NCBI RefSeq assembly: GCF_002278035.1
Contig: NZ_CP022605.1
Coordinates: 868,001 to 932,000 of the forward strand
Direction: 5' to 3'
Source: Ochrobactrum quorumnocens
GTDB lineage: Bacteria > Pseudomonadota > Alphaproteobacteria > Rhizobiales > Rhizobiaceae
DNA length: 64,000 nucleotides
The notes beneath the pieces are model-generated. The model saw only the letters and a list, made by a program, of their open reading frames with translations, had not been told where the DNA came from and did no database searches. Every line of letters starts with the position of its first letter. Positions within the stretch are counted from its first letter, which is position 1. Of this stretch, positions 1-9,045 are shown one piece after another. The position numbers were made by a program, and so were the translations under genes.

Positions 1-555
1 CCGGCTGCTGGCTTCACGGTCAATCCGTGCGTCTCGCTACCACTCACCGGTATTCGGCAAGATGTGCGCGGAGCATTCATTTTTTCTGTGGCAGGGGGCG
101 AATATGATGTGCGTTTCGATTCCTGGCGCTACATTCGGCACTACAGAGACACACGCAAAAGCAATCCTGATGCTGCGCGCGTGAACTATTTCGGCCCTCT
201 GCAAAAGCTTGTTCCGTCGCGGCCAGCGGCAACGATTGCGGATATTGCGCCCACAAGCGAGGCAGTTGAACCTGCATATTATCGTGTGCAGCAAGCACAT
301 GACGAGATACGGACTTACCTGCCGGCGATAGCCGATCTCGAAATCGAAGCGGTATGGGCCGGCATCATCGATACGCTTCCCGACGTTGTTCCGGTTATGG
401 GCCACGTTAAGAGTGTCGATGGACTTTTGGTCGCAACGGGGTTCAGCGGACACGGTTTTGGGCTGGGGCCCATGGCTGGCAAAGTGATGTCTGAACTGGC
501 TCGGGGACGCCCCTCTTCGGTTGAAATATCGGGTTTGTCACCCGCCCGTTTCTAG
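1..555 (+). CDS. FAD-dependent oxidoreductase (DAO family), 3' part only
   Basis: The frame is open from base 1 to a TAG at 555, so the N-terminal FAD-binding domain lies outside the window. What is visible is the C-terminal end of a D-amino-acid-oxidase-like flavoenzyme: a WAGIIDTLPDVVPVMG stretch followed by a glycine-rich ATGFSGHGFGLGP segment, which in this family closes over the FAD. Such enzymes oxidise amino acids or related amines. The next gene is a RidA-family protein on the same strand after a 73-bp gap, a common pairing because RidA proteins deal with imine/enamine products of amine oxidation. The substrate cannot be told from this part. Confidence 0.8.
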   Translation, partial: PAAGFTVNPCVSLPLTGIRQDVRGAFIFSVAGGEYDVRFDSWRYIRHYRDTRKSNPDAARVNYFGPLQKLVPSRPAATIADIAPTSEAVEPAYYRVQQAHDEIRTYLPAIADLEIEAVWAGIIDTLPDVVPVMGHVKSVDGLLVATGFSGHGFGLGPMAGKVMSELARGRPSSVEISGLSPARF

Positions 556-628
556 CAGCTTGTACGCGCCCTGAACGACGCAATTCCTTCAAAGCACAAT
601 GAATAACTAAGAATTTGGAGACGCAAGA

Positions 629-1009
629 ATGGCCCAGAGAATTTTTTCCGGAATAGCCTCGGAGGCAATCGCCGGATACGCGAAGGCCGTTATCGACGGA
701 ACGACTATTTATGTGTCCGGCACCACCGGGCGCGATAAATCGACAGGCACGTTTCCCTCCGATGCAGCGCAACAGGCACGCAATGCTCTCGCGGATATTG
801 ATGACGTTTTGAAGAAAGCTGGGGCAAGCCTCGTCCATGCCGTGGCAAGCCGGGTGTATGTTACCGATCTCGAATATGCAGACGCCGTGATGGCAGTACT
901 TGGGGAGGTGTTCAAAGACATTCGGCCAACCAGTACGTTTCTAATCTGCCAGATCCCTGCACAAGGTGCGAAAGTCGAGATTGAAATTACGGCTTCTTCC
1001 GCACCTTAA
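629..1009 (+). CDS. RidA/YjgF/YER057c family protein
   Basis: A 126-residue protein of normal length for the RidA family, with the typical IYVSGTTGRD and C-terminal KVEIEITA segments. The ATG follows a TTGGAGACGCAAG ribosome-binding region. Where archetypal RidA has PARS/PART with the arginine needed for enamine/imine deamination, this protein reads RPTSTFL, so the arginine appears to be replaced. That would place it in one of the Rid subfamilies without demonstrated deaminase activity (family knowledge plus inference). It lies just downstream of the amine/amino-acid oxidoreductase and is probably cotranscribed with it. A good terminator lies about 470 bp downstream. Confidence 0.85.
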   Translation: MAQRIFSGIASEAIAGYAKAVIDGTTIYVSGTTGRDKSTGTFPSDAAQQARNALADIDDVLKKAGASLVHAVASRVYVTDLEYADAVMAVLGEVFKDIRPTSTFLICQIPAQGAKVEIEITASSAP

Positions 1010-1479
1010 AACGCAGCATACCAACAGCTAGGCTTACGTGCTGAGGGTATTCGTGCACGGATGCAATACCCGATCTAAGGTGCATATAGAATTTGATTGC
1101 ACCAATTTGCTTTATATGGAGTTACTGATCGGTGCACGAGCCCAACATGCAGGGATACAGAACTTACTGCAAGAAATTTAGTATCTAAGCGCCGCTGCAC
1201 GTGCTCCTCAACGAATATAATCAGTCGGTTGTTCTTCAAACTGAGTTGGGATTAGCTCCCGATCAAGCCGACGTCAGGCGCAGAAGCCCAGTAATCGCCA
1301 AAATCGGTAGACACAATATTTACCACAACCGTTATCGTGGGGTCTCAATTGGGGCAGCAAATTTCGACTTTGGGTCGGGAGCGCTTCGGATTTGGTCCCT
1401 GTCGTCATCTCGCCTGGACGCCATGTCTTGGCTCCGGCAATTGATGTATGACTAAGCCTGGTTGCTTGGACGACCGTGA
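1010..1479. other. Intergenic stretch, no supported gene
   Basis: An 84-codon GTG-initiated frame at 1201-1455 has no recognisable domain and no convincing ribosome-binding site. I see no other feature before the terminator at 1480. Confidence 0.5.
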
Positions 1480-1512
1480 CTTCCCCGCGCATTTGCGTGG
1501 GGAAGGTTTTTT
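1480..1512 (+). terminator. Rho-independent terminator
   Basis: The arms CTTCCCCGCGCA and TGCGTGGGGAAG pair with one G-U, then GTTTTTTG follows on the plus strand. It would end rightward transcription from the oxidoreductase/RidA genes before the convergent ilvC gene. Confidence 0.75.
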
Positions 1513-1618
1513 GAGTGTTGGGCCTCGTGAAATGTGTAGATCACTCTTGTTTTTGATCATGACTGCCAGCTCCAAGCGAATGCAGTACCTTTAAGGTGAG
1601 GTTATCCAACATGGTGGA

Positions 1619-2638
1619 TCAGTTCCGTGTTCGGTCGACCAGGCCTTTCTCGGACAGCCATGGCATCATGCCGCGCAAATGTTCTCCCACTGCTTCGATA
1701 GGATGGGTATTGGCGCGGGCACGCTCCGCTTTGAATGACGTCTGACGCACCTTATTCTCCAACATCCATTCGCGGGCGAACTTGCCGGACTGGATCTCGT
1801 CCAGAACCCGTTCCATTTCCGCTCGTGCATGCTTGGAAATGATGCGCGGACCAACCTTGTACTCACCATACTCGGCGGTATTCGAGATCGAATAGTTCAT
1901 ATTATTGAAACCACCCTCATAGATGAGATCGACCATCAGCTTCATTTCATGCAGGCATTCGAAATATGCCATTTCCGGTGCGTAACCGGCATTGACCAGT
2001 GTGTCGAATCCCGCTTTGACCAACTCCGCCATGCCCCCGCATAGGACGGCCTGCTCACCGAAGAGGTCGGTTTCGCATTCTTCTTTGAACGTCGTTTCGA
2101 TGATGCCAGCCCGCCCGCCGCCTATGGCCGACGCGTAGGATAGACCTAGATCGTGGGCGTTTCCGGTGGCGTTCTGGGCAATAGCTAGCAGGGAGGGTAC
2201 CCCGCCGCCACGCAGATATTCCGAGCGTACCGTATGGCCAGGCCCTTTTGGCGCTACCATAAGCACGTCTAAATCTGGGCGAGGTTCAATGAAGTCGAAG
2301 TGGACATTGAAACCATGGGCGAACATCAGAGCAGCCCCTTGCTTCATCTGATCTGCGAGATGGCTATGGTAAATATCAGCCTGCACCTCATCCGGTGTCA
2401 GGATCATAACAACATCAGCCCAAGCAGCGGCTTCCGCCAACGGCTTGACGAGAAGATATTCTGCTAAGGCCTTTGCGGCTGTTGGAGAGCCGTCGCGCAA
2501 CGCGACGCAGACATTTTCCACGCCACTATCGCGCAGATTCAACGCATGTGCGTGTCCTTGGCTTCCATAGCCAACGATGGTTACTTTCTTTGATTTGATC
2601 AGATTGAGATCCGCGTCGCGGTCATAGTACACGCGCAT
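1619..2638 (-). CDS. ilvC: Ketol-acid reductoisomerase (class I)
   Basis: This enzyme converts 2-acetolactate or 2-aceto-2-hydroxybutyrate to the dihydroxy acids of valine, leucine and isoleucine synthesis, using NADPH and Mg2+. The 339-residue product begins [12 protein letters not shown], the standard IlvC start, with AAGGA a few bases upstream. An in-frame start 10 codons earlier is less likely. The Rossmann nucleotide-binding motif [13 protein letters not shown] is near residue 24. The metal/substrate region [16 protein letters not shown] is near residues 182-197 and [11 protein letters not shown] follows. Length and all visible motifs are normal for class I. It lies downstream of leuA on the same strand (83-bp gap), probably as one operon. 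Brucellaceae normally carry ilvC in the core genome, so this may be a second copy (inference). Confidence 0.95.
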   Translation of the reverse strand: MRVYYDRDADLNLIKSKKVTIVGYGSQGHAHALNLRDSGVENVCVALRDGSPTAAKALAEYLLVKPLAEAAAWADVVMILTPDEVQADIYHSHLADQMKQGAALMFAHGFNVHFDFIEPRPDLDVLMVAPKGPGHTVRSEYLRGGGVPSLLAIAQNATGNAHDLGLSYASAIGGGRAGIIETTFKEECETDLFGEQAVLCGGMAELVKAGFDTLVNAGYAPEMAYFECLHEMKLMVDLIYEGGFNNMNYSISNTAEYGEYKVGPRIISKHARAEMERVLDEIQSGKFAREWMLENKVRQTSFKAERARANTHPIEAVGEHLRGMMPWLSEKGLVDRTRN

Positions 2639-2721
2639 ATTCAGGTCCTTCGCGTTATGTGGAAACACATGTTGGGACGGTCAAGCTAAGAGGAAGGCCA
2701 GATCGTCAAAGGGGGAAAGCT

Positions 2722-4392
2722 TCAGCCATTGCAGGCGGCGCTAAGCACTGCCTTGATCGAAGCCGTGGCGATGTCATCGTCAATCCCGATTCCGAAAATC
2801 CTGCGGCCATCACGTGAACGGCATTCGAGATAGGCGGCCGCCTGAGCATTCGTGCCACGTTTTAAGGCATGTTCGTGATAATCGACGATCTCGAGCACGA
2901 GGCCGAAGCTGTCTTCGAGTGCAGTGACGGCACTCGAGATTAGTCCATTGCCACGGCCAATGATGGAAACCTCGTCACCTTTGTGACGGATGCGTCCGTT
3001 GAAGATCCGTTGGTTACTGGTTTTGCGTGATATTGCATCTTGATAGCTGACCAGTTCGAAATCCTGCGATCCCGTCATGTGATAGGCATCCTGGAAGATT
3101 GACCAGATCATAGCGGAGGTGATTTCCTTGCCGCTAATCTCGGCGAATTCCTGCACCCGGCGGCTGAGATCGATCTGCAATTGTCGTGGCAGTTTCAGGC
3201 CTTTGTCCTGCTCTAGGATCCAGGCAATTCCGCTCTTGCCGGACTGGCTGTTAACGCGTATCACCGCCTCATAGGTTTCCCCGATATCTGCGGGATCTAC
3301 TGGCAAATAAGGCATTTCCCAGATTCCGTCATTGCGTCGTCCATGTGCGACGAAACCCTTCTTGATAGCATCCTGGTGCGAGCCGGAAAAAGCAGTATGC
3401 ACGAGCTCGCCTGCATAAGGATGACGAGGATGTATCGGCAACCCGTTGCAATGTGTAACGGTGTTCACGACGTCACGGATCGCGGGGAAATAGAGCTTAG
3501 GGTCGATGCCCTGCGTGTATAAATTGAGAGCCAGTGTCACCAGATCTACATTGCCGGTTCGTTCGCCATTCCCGAACAAGCAACCCTCCACGCGGTCTGC
3601 CCCAGCTAGCATTGCCTGCTCGGCCGCCGCTACGGCAGTTCCGCGATCATTGTGCGGGTGGACACTGATAATCACTGCGTCTCGGTTGGAGAGATTGTGA
3701 CAAAACCATTCGATCTGGTCTGCGTAGACATTTGGCGTTGCCACCTCGACCGTCGCAGGCAGATTAAGGATCACTGGATGTTCGCGTGTTGGTTGCCAAA
3801 CATCCAACACACGTTCGCATATTTCCAACGCAAAGTCGGGTTCTGTGAAGCAGAACGTCTCTGGCGAATATTCGAAGGTCCAGTGTGTATCTGGCCGCTT
3901 CAGGCTCTCCTCCAGGATTGCAGTGACACCGGTGATTGCCAGGTCAACGATCTCCTTCCGGTCCATCCCGAACACAACGCGCCTAAACAGTGGTGCGGTT
4001 GCATTATAGAGATGGACGATTGCTTGCTGTGCCCCGTCGAGCGCTTCGAAGGTCCGCGCGATCAGGTCTAAGCGCGACTGGGTGAGTACCTGGATTGTAA
4101 CATCGTCGGGAATGCGGGTTTCGTCGATGAGCTTTCGCACAAAATCGAAATCAGTCTGAGAAGCGGATGGAAATGCGACTTCGATCTCTTTAAAGCCTAT
4201 AGCGAGGAGCATATCGTAGAAGCGCAATTTGCGCTCCACGTCCATTGGATCAGCGAGCGCTTGGTTTCCATCGCGCAGGTCTGTCGACAGCCAGCGCGGG
4301 GCTTTTTCGATCCGGTTCGATGGCCAAACGCGATATGGCAATTCGATGGGTGAGATGAACGGACGGTATTTGGTTTCGGGGTTTTTCAGCAT
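2722..4392 (-). CDS. leuA: 2-isopropylmalate synthase (long, LeuA2 type)
   Basis: Catalyses the first committed step of leucine synthesis: acetyl-CoA plus 2-ketoisovalerate to 2-isopropylmalate. The product is 556 residues from MLKNPETKYRPF. The frame could start 13 codons further upstream, but the conserved KYRPF.I..P.R.WP opening favours this start. The N-terminal TIM barrel carries LSTDLRDGNQAL, which holds the metal-binding Asp, and SVHPHNDRGTAVA, which holds the metal-binding His pair. The C-terminal leucine-responsive regulatory domain is present, ending AVLSAACNG. The length matches the long actinobacterial/yeast-like LeuA class. It is transcribed with ilvC and faces a divergent AraC regulator. 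Confidence 0.95.
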   Translation of the reverse strand: MLKNPETKYRPFISPIELPYRVWPSNRIEKAPRWLSTDLRDGNQALADPMDVERKLRFYDMLLAIGFKEIEVAFPSASQTDFDFVRKLIDETRIPDDVTIQVLTQSRLDLIARTFEALDGAQQAIVHLYNATAPLFRRVVFGMDRKEIVDLAITGVTAILEESLKRPDTHWTFEYSPETFCFTEPDFALEICERVLDVWQPTREHPVILNLPATVEVATPNVYADQIEWFCHNLSNRDAVIISVHPHNDRGTAVAAAEQAMLAGADRVEGCLFGNGERTGNVDLVTLALNLYTQGIDPKLYFPAIRDVVNTVTHCNGLPIHPRHPYAGELVHTAFSGSHQDAIKKGFVAHGRRNDGIWEMPYLPVDPADIGETYEAVIRVNSQSGKSGIAWILEQDKGLKLPRQLQIDLSRRVQEFAEISGKEITSAMIWSIFQDAYHMTGSQDFELVSYQDAISRKTSNQRIFNGRIRHKGDEVSIIGRGNGLISSAVTALEDSFGLVLEIVDYHEHALKRGTNAQAAAYLECRSRDGRRIFGIGIDDDIATASIKAVLSAACNG

Positions 4393-4441
4393 GTTTAAAT
4401 TCCGTTGTGCGCAAAAGGGAAAGGCCAGCACGGCTGCAATA

Positions 4442-4473
4442 CGGTCGCCAGGTGCCGTAAGTCCTGGCGACCG
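4442..4473 (-). promoter_or_regulatory. Perfect inverted repeat in the leuA leader
   Basis: CGGTCGCCAGG and CCTGGCGACCG are perfectly complementary over 11 bp around a 10-base loop. They lie 50-80 bp upstream of the leuA start, inside the interval shared with the divergent AraC gene. It could be an RNA hairpin in the leuA leader (attenuator-type) or a DNA operator. No long T-run follows, so a simple terminator is not supported. Confidence 0.45.
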
Positions 4474-4740
4474 CAGATAAGTCGCAGCACAAAGAAATGA
4501 AGTTTCCCGTTCTTCGCACCGGGGAAGGCGCGAATGGCTGTACTCTGCATTTCAGAAGCCGCCAAAACCGCAATTTGCGGCTGAACAGAGCGGCGAGGGA
4601 TCTTGGCGATAGTAAACACGGTGATATATAAAGACCTATGGTGGACTGGGCGCTATGATATCTGTATGTGCGATGATATTCTCACGCGTGAAGACCATAA
4701 ATCGTCGCGAAAGGACCAAGTTGCTGAATCGAGGCAATCT

Positions 4741-5475
4741 ATGATCGATAAGATCGCTGTCGTTACCAAGGACGCGCACCGCTTCTCCAGCATTCGCCAT
4801 ACGCATCCGCAAGGGCAGCTCATCTACGCGATTAGTGGGATTGTCTCTGTCACAACAACAGAAGGAACTTGGGTCGTTCCGCCCAGCCGGGCGGTGTGGG
4901 TACCAGCTGGTATCCAGCATGAAACGAAAAGCCACGTCACAGTGCAGTTCCGAGCATTGCTCATCGACTTGCCGGAGATAAGAGGTCTACCCAGCGCTTG
5001 CACCGTGGTGGAGGTGACGCCGCTTCTGCGCGAATTGATCTTGCGGCTCTCCGAGCTTGTAGAAAAACCAAGAGGCGCAGATTTTAGTCGCTCCGTCAAA
5101 CAGCTTTTGCTACAAGAATTGACGTCCCTTCCGATCGAGCCACTTAGCTTACCCATTCCCCGACATGCGCAACTTGCTCTATTGTGCGAATGGTTACGGA
5201 GCGAACCGACCGCCACCATCGGATTGCATAAGGCAGCTGATTTACTTCACATGAGCCGATCAAGCTTTATGCGGTTGTTCCAGCGTGAAACCACCATGAG
5301 TTTCGCCTGCTGGCGTCAACAAGCTCGTTTGTTGCATGCACTACCGCTGCTTGCGGAAGGGCAATCGATCTTGAACGTCGCGCTCGCTTGCGGGTATGAC
5401 AGCCCGAGCGCCTTTTCTGCTATGTTTAGGCGATCACTCGGAAGATCACCAAGCGAGTATTTTGCAGAAACATGA
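4741..5475 (+). CDS. AraC-family regulator with N-terminal cupin domain
   Basis: A 244-residue regulator of the NimR/YdeO-like group. The N-terminal cupin includes HTHPQGQLIYAISG and WVPAGIQHE, which may bind a small effector or metal. The C-terminal double helix-turn-helix includes LHKAADLLHMSRSSFMRLFQ and ILNVALACGYDSPSAFSAMF, the classic AraC signature. An in-frame TTG 46 codons upstream is open, but ATG 4741 follows CGAGG at good spacing and gives the family's usual N-terminus. It is transcribed divergently from leuA-ilvC, so it is a candidate regulator of those genes (inference from position). Confidence 0.85.
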   Translation: MIDKIAVVTKDAHRFSSIRHTHPQGQLIYAISGIVSVTTTEGTWVVPPSRAVWVPAGIQHETKSHVTVQFRALLIDLPEIRGLPSACTVVEVTPLLRELILRLSELVEKPRGADFSRSVKQLLLQELTSLPIEPLSLPIPRHAQLALLCEWLRSEPTATIGLHKAADLLHMSRSSFMRLFQRETTMSFACWRQQARLLHALPLLAEGQSILNVALACGYDSPSAFSAMFRRSLGRSPSEYFAET

Positions 5476-6479
5476 GCTCGCCAGCAATCGCCGTTATGGT
5501 AAGTGAAGAGGTAGCCCCCGGGGGGCGCGCTCGCCGTAATGAAGAAACCATTGCGCTGGTATCCGCGACAACTTGTGTTGACAGAAAACTACGATTACCA
5601 ATTGAAATTCAGCCACAACGCGTAAATGTGAAACTCCGGCCTGATCTAAGCGCTCTGCGCCTTCGTCCGTTGCGCTGATTGACAAACTTCAACTCGTCTG
5701 GCAACGAATAATTTGTGAGGGACAATAACGCTACCAATTGCTTACCCTAATCAATCAATCGAACATCTATAGCGCATCCGCTTTTTGTTGAATAAAATCC
5801 TGTCGTTTGTTTGCAAAATGGATTTTGTAAGGTTCGCACGAGTTTTGGGTCCATGCGCTAAAACATCTCTGGAATGCAATTGGACCTGAGAGCTGGGTTC
5901 CATTGCATAGGTTATGCTAAACAGGCGTCAACGCCAGCATACCGCTAGTATCTTGCCCATTGATCTGCCACCCCGGCTCGGATGAGGACGAGTGGCTGGA
6001 AAATTGCGGACGGTGTTACAAGAATTGCTGAACTTTCGTCGGTCATGGATAATTCTGCCGCTTAAGGCCTAGAACGGACTGCAAGTCTTGCAAGTTGAGC
6101 CCTGGCGCATATGCCGTTTGGCGGTAACTTTGTTCAAGTGCGAGGGGCCAACAAACGGTGCACATATGCTGGAATTTTCCTCCGGTGTCAGAACGAATTG
6201 TAACGAACGGCGGGGAAAATGAAACCAGGCAACCGGTTACGCGTCAGTCTTGTCGGGCTGATGGTTGGTATTGATATCGGTTTAAAGGAGTATAACCCCA
6301 CTGATGTTGCTACGGTGGATGATCGACGCCGCCTCGGTCGACATGCGTTGCTAAAGCGCTCACTCCACGTACAACGATGGAAAGGGAGAGGTTTCGCTCG
6401 TTGGTATATGCCCTGCGCTATGGCGCTAATACTTGAAAAATTGTAGAAGTTACAACCGTCACGTTTAGCGAGCCCGACA
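5476..6479. other. 1-kb intergenic region, no supported gene
   Basis: Short frames at 5472-5678 and 6219-6446 have no recognisable domain. The second follows a GGCGGGGAAAATG context, but the sequence is not protein-like to my eye. A diverged palindromic repeat lies at 5771-5859 (listed separately). Confidence 0.45.
5771..5859. repeat. Diverged rhizobial-type intergenic palindromic repeat
   Basis: The stretch is bounded by AGCGCAT and ATGCGCT (inverted). Its interior (TTTGTTTGCAAAA, then GGTTCGCACGAGTTTTGGG) follows the plan of the RIME-like repeat at 30143. It is clearly degenerate. Confidence 0.4.
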
Positions 6480-7724
6480 ATGAACCATAAACCGAACTCC
6501 GCAGGACCACTAGGTTCAGGTCTGAAACGGATGACCGGGAGAGACCCTGCCCAGTTTCACCGCGTCGCCAGTCCCCTAGAGCTTTTGTTCGATCTGACAT
6601 TCGTTATCGCATTCGGACAGGCAGCCTCCCAGCTCGCGCATGGACTGGCCGAAGGGCATTACCTCGCCGCCCTGATCGGATTCGGATTTTCTAGTTTTGC
6701 AATATGCTGGGCTTGGATCAATTTCACATGGTTCGCATCTGCATTCGATACCGACGATTGGCTTTATCGCATAGTGACGATGATCCAGATGATAGGCGTG
6801 CTCATACTGGCCGTTGGCATCCCGCGCATGTTTGCTTCCATCGAACAAGGCGCGCATCTGGATAATTCGATGATGGTGTCCGGTTATGTCGTCATGCGTT
6901 TTGCCATGATATTTCAATGGTTGCGTGCCGCAAAGCAGGGCGGGAATAGAAGTCGGGCCTGCCGGGCCTATGTCGTTGCGATATCGGTGGCCCAGATTGG
7001 CTGGATCGCGCAGATACTCTTCGATTTTTCGCTGCCTGTCAGCCTTCTACTGGGTGTTGTTCTTGCAGGCATCGAGTTGTCCGGGCCTTATTTCGCCGAG
7101 CGGATCGGTGGCGGAACGCCGTGGCATCCCCATCACATTGCCGAACGCTACAGTCTGTTTGCTATCATCGCTTTGGGCGAAGGAATTGTCGGAACCGTTG
7201 CAACCCTTTCGGCGGTTATTGACAATCAGGGTTTTTCGCTAGACGTCGGCTTGGTCGGATTGGCCGGGATGGGGCTGACGTTCGGGATGTGGTGGATTTA
7301 CTATCTCTTACCTTCTGCCGAAGCGCTGGAGAAATCGCGTCAGAAATCATTCCTGTGGGGTTATGGGCATATGGCGATCATCGCCGCGATCGTTGCTACC
7401 GGGGCAGGATTACATGTAGCGGCGAACTTTATCGAACATAAGGCTCACATAGGGCCAGCTGCGACACTGCTCACGGTGGCGATACCACTCATTGTCTTCA
7501 TAGCAGGTCTCTACGCTCTCAACAGTTATCTTATCGGAACCGTTGATCGTCTTCATGGCTGGCTCCTTCTCGCCACGATTGGGGTAGTTATTATGGCAGT
7601 TCTGGCGTCACAGGCGGGACTTCCAATGCCGGTTTGTCTGGTTCTTCTCAGTCTGGCTCCAGCGGTTTCGGTGATTGGCCATGAGCTGTCGGGCGATCAT
7701 CGCCGTGCGGTCGATGCGCGATGA
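6480..7724 (+). CDS. Low-temperature-requirement A (LtrA) family membrane protein
   Basis: A 414-residue multi-pass inner-membrane protein of the LtrA family. The family signature SPLELLFDLTFVIAFGQ is near residues 31-47, GTPWHPHHIAERYSLFAIIALGEGI near the middle, and about ten hydrophobic helices can be counted. The molecular role of LtrA proteins is not settled; the family name comes from a Listeria mutant unable to grow in the cold. The gene stands alone between two regions without recognised genes. Confidence 0.85.
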   Translation: MNHKPNSAGPLGSGLKRMTGRDPAQFHRVASPLELLFDLTFVIAFGQAASQLAHGLAEGHYLAALIGFGFSSFAICWAWINFTWFASAFDTDDWLYRIVTMIQMIGVLILAVGIPRMFASIEQGAHLDNSMMVSGYVVMRFAMIFQWLRAAKQGGNRSRACRAYVVAISVAQIGWIAQILFDFSLPVSLLLGVVLAGIELSGPYFAERIGGGTPWHPHHIAERYSLFAIIALGEGIVGTVATLSAVIDNQGFSLDVGLVGLAGMGLTFGMWWIYYLLPSAEALEKSRQKSFLWGYGHMAIIAAIVATGAGLHVAANFIEHKAHIGPAATLLTVAIPLIVFIAGLYALNSYLIGTVDRLHGWLLLATIGVVIMAVLASQAGLPMPVCLVLLSLAPAVSVIGHELSGDHRRAVDAR

Positions 7725-7740
7725 AATAAATCATCCGCGA

Positions 7741-7761
7741 CAATTGAAAGTCGTTCAATTG
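7741..7761 (+). terminator. Possible hairpin terminator after the LtrA gene
   Basis: CAATTGAA/TTCAATTG form an 8-bp stem around a 5-base loop, 16 bp after the LtrA stop codon. What follows is C-rich with few T residues, so this is weak as an intrinsic terminator. Confidence 0.3.
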
Positions 7762-8152
7762 CCCCCTTCTTCAAGGTAACCGATCAGGACAACCTTCGCG
7801 AGACGATTTGGTGGAGACGGCGGCGATAGTGCTCCTCCGCAATAGTGCCGCAATAGGAGGAACTGGGATTGCAAAGCTGAATGGCTTCAGACTAGCAAAA
7901 GCATGAATTGATGTTATCTCCCGCTCACTCAAGAAGCGATGAGCGACCTGATGGACGGTGGGGAACACAATGCTATTGCATGTTCGGTCTTTTGCTTACA
8001 CAGGATTCAGTCCGCTTCAGCGACTATGTTTATTGGGCAGACTAAAGCGCGGATGGCCAAAATTTGGCCTCCAGCTTCGCTCGCACAGACACGTTCAATA
8101 AAAAATTGCTTCAGCGGCATAATACGATCAAATCGCTCTACGAAATTCCGGG
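7762..8152. other. Intergenic stretch, nothing recognised
   Basis: Only short overlapping frames without recognisable domains are present between the LtrA gene and the convergent DJ-1/PfpI gene. Confidence 0.5.
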
Positions 8153-8710
8153 TTATTTGTCGTCACTCTTTCTACTGATCTCTTTAGCGATGGTATCGAC
8201 AAATGCGCGAAGATCGTCAGGATTTCTTGATGTTATGATTTTGTTGTCTACAACTACTTCAGAGTCTTCCCATACGCCGCCTGCGTTCATCACATCAGTC
8301 TTGATAGAATTGTAAGAAGTCATCTTACAATCTTTGGCCAGCCCCGCCTCGATCAATAACCATGGCGCATGGCAGATTGCAGCTACGATTTTTGAACTTT
8401 TATGAAAGCCCTGTATCAGCGAAATCACTTCGACTTTTGTTCTCAGCACGTCGGGATTGATCTGTCCGCCCGGCAGTACCAACCCGTCAAATTCATCGAT
8501 GCTGACATCTTTCAATACAATGTCGATGTCCACTGAATCGCCCCAATCTTTCTTATCCCAGCTTTTGATCGGGTTTTTGTTAAGAGATGCCACAATCACA
8601 TCTGCCCCCAACTTCTTGAGCTCATCTAGCGGAAAACGAAGCTCCGATCTCTCATAGCCATCGGTCGCCACGATGAGTATTCTTTTGTCGTTCAGGTTCG
8701 TGTGGGCCAT
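8153..8710 (-). CDS. DJ-1/PfpI family protein
   Basis: A 185-residue protein of the PfpI/YhbO subgroup. The nucleophile elbow is AAICHAPWLL, with the conserved Cys followed by His. The upstream DGYERSEL segment supplies the conserved Glu, and DGLVLPGGQ forms the adjacent loop. Family members act as stress proteins, with glyoxalase, deglycase or protease activity reported. The start follows a strong AAGGAG ribosome-binding site. It lies 335 bp downstream of an SDR gene on the same strand. The AT-richer composition than its neighbours may reflect transfer (inference). Confidence 0.9.
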   Translation of the reverse strand: MAHTNLNDKRILIVATDGYERSELRFPLDELKKLGADVIVASLNKNPIKSWDKKDWGDSVDIDIVLKDVSIDEFDGLVLPGGQINPDVLRTKVEVISLIQGFHKSSKIVAAICHAPWLLIEAGLAKDCKMTSYNSIKTDVMNAGGVWEDSEVVVDNKIITSRNPDDLRAFVDTIAKEISRKSDDK

Positions 8711-9045
8711 ATTTATTCTCCTTGAATTATTTGCATGTTTAACAGCGCACCGTATCGGTGGAACTCTCCCGTCCGTCTAACTGACCAACCTACGTGTTGG
8801 TGAACGGGCTGTTCGGCCCACGGGAGTTAAGACAGCCTCAAGCACTCTATTTTGCACATAGGCCGCAAAAAAATTCTAACTCAATTAGAGAAACCGAGTA
8901 CAAACATCGAGTGCTCCACTGCAATGTCTCACATGCGTTATCTTTCTCCACTTGGGCAGATTACTATCTCATGTGGGTTCACTTCTGTGGAATTAGTCTC
9001 AAAAAACAAATGTCATCACAAAAGATTTGCACAACAAATCAAACA

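Noticed and set aside
1201..1455. 84-codon GTG-started frame
   Set aside because: No domain, no ribosome-binding site, and not protein-like.
4395..4619. 74-codon frame in the leuA leader as a leucine-rich leader peptide
   Set aside because: Leucines are spread out rather than in a run, and no terminator/antiterminator pair could be drawn.
5472..5678. 68-codon frame overlapping the AraC stop
   Set aside because: Arg-rich, no recognisable motif; the overlap alone is weak support.
6219..6446. 75-codon frame after GGCGGGGAAAATG
   Set aside because: No recognisable motif; could be chance in intergenic DNA.
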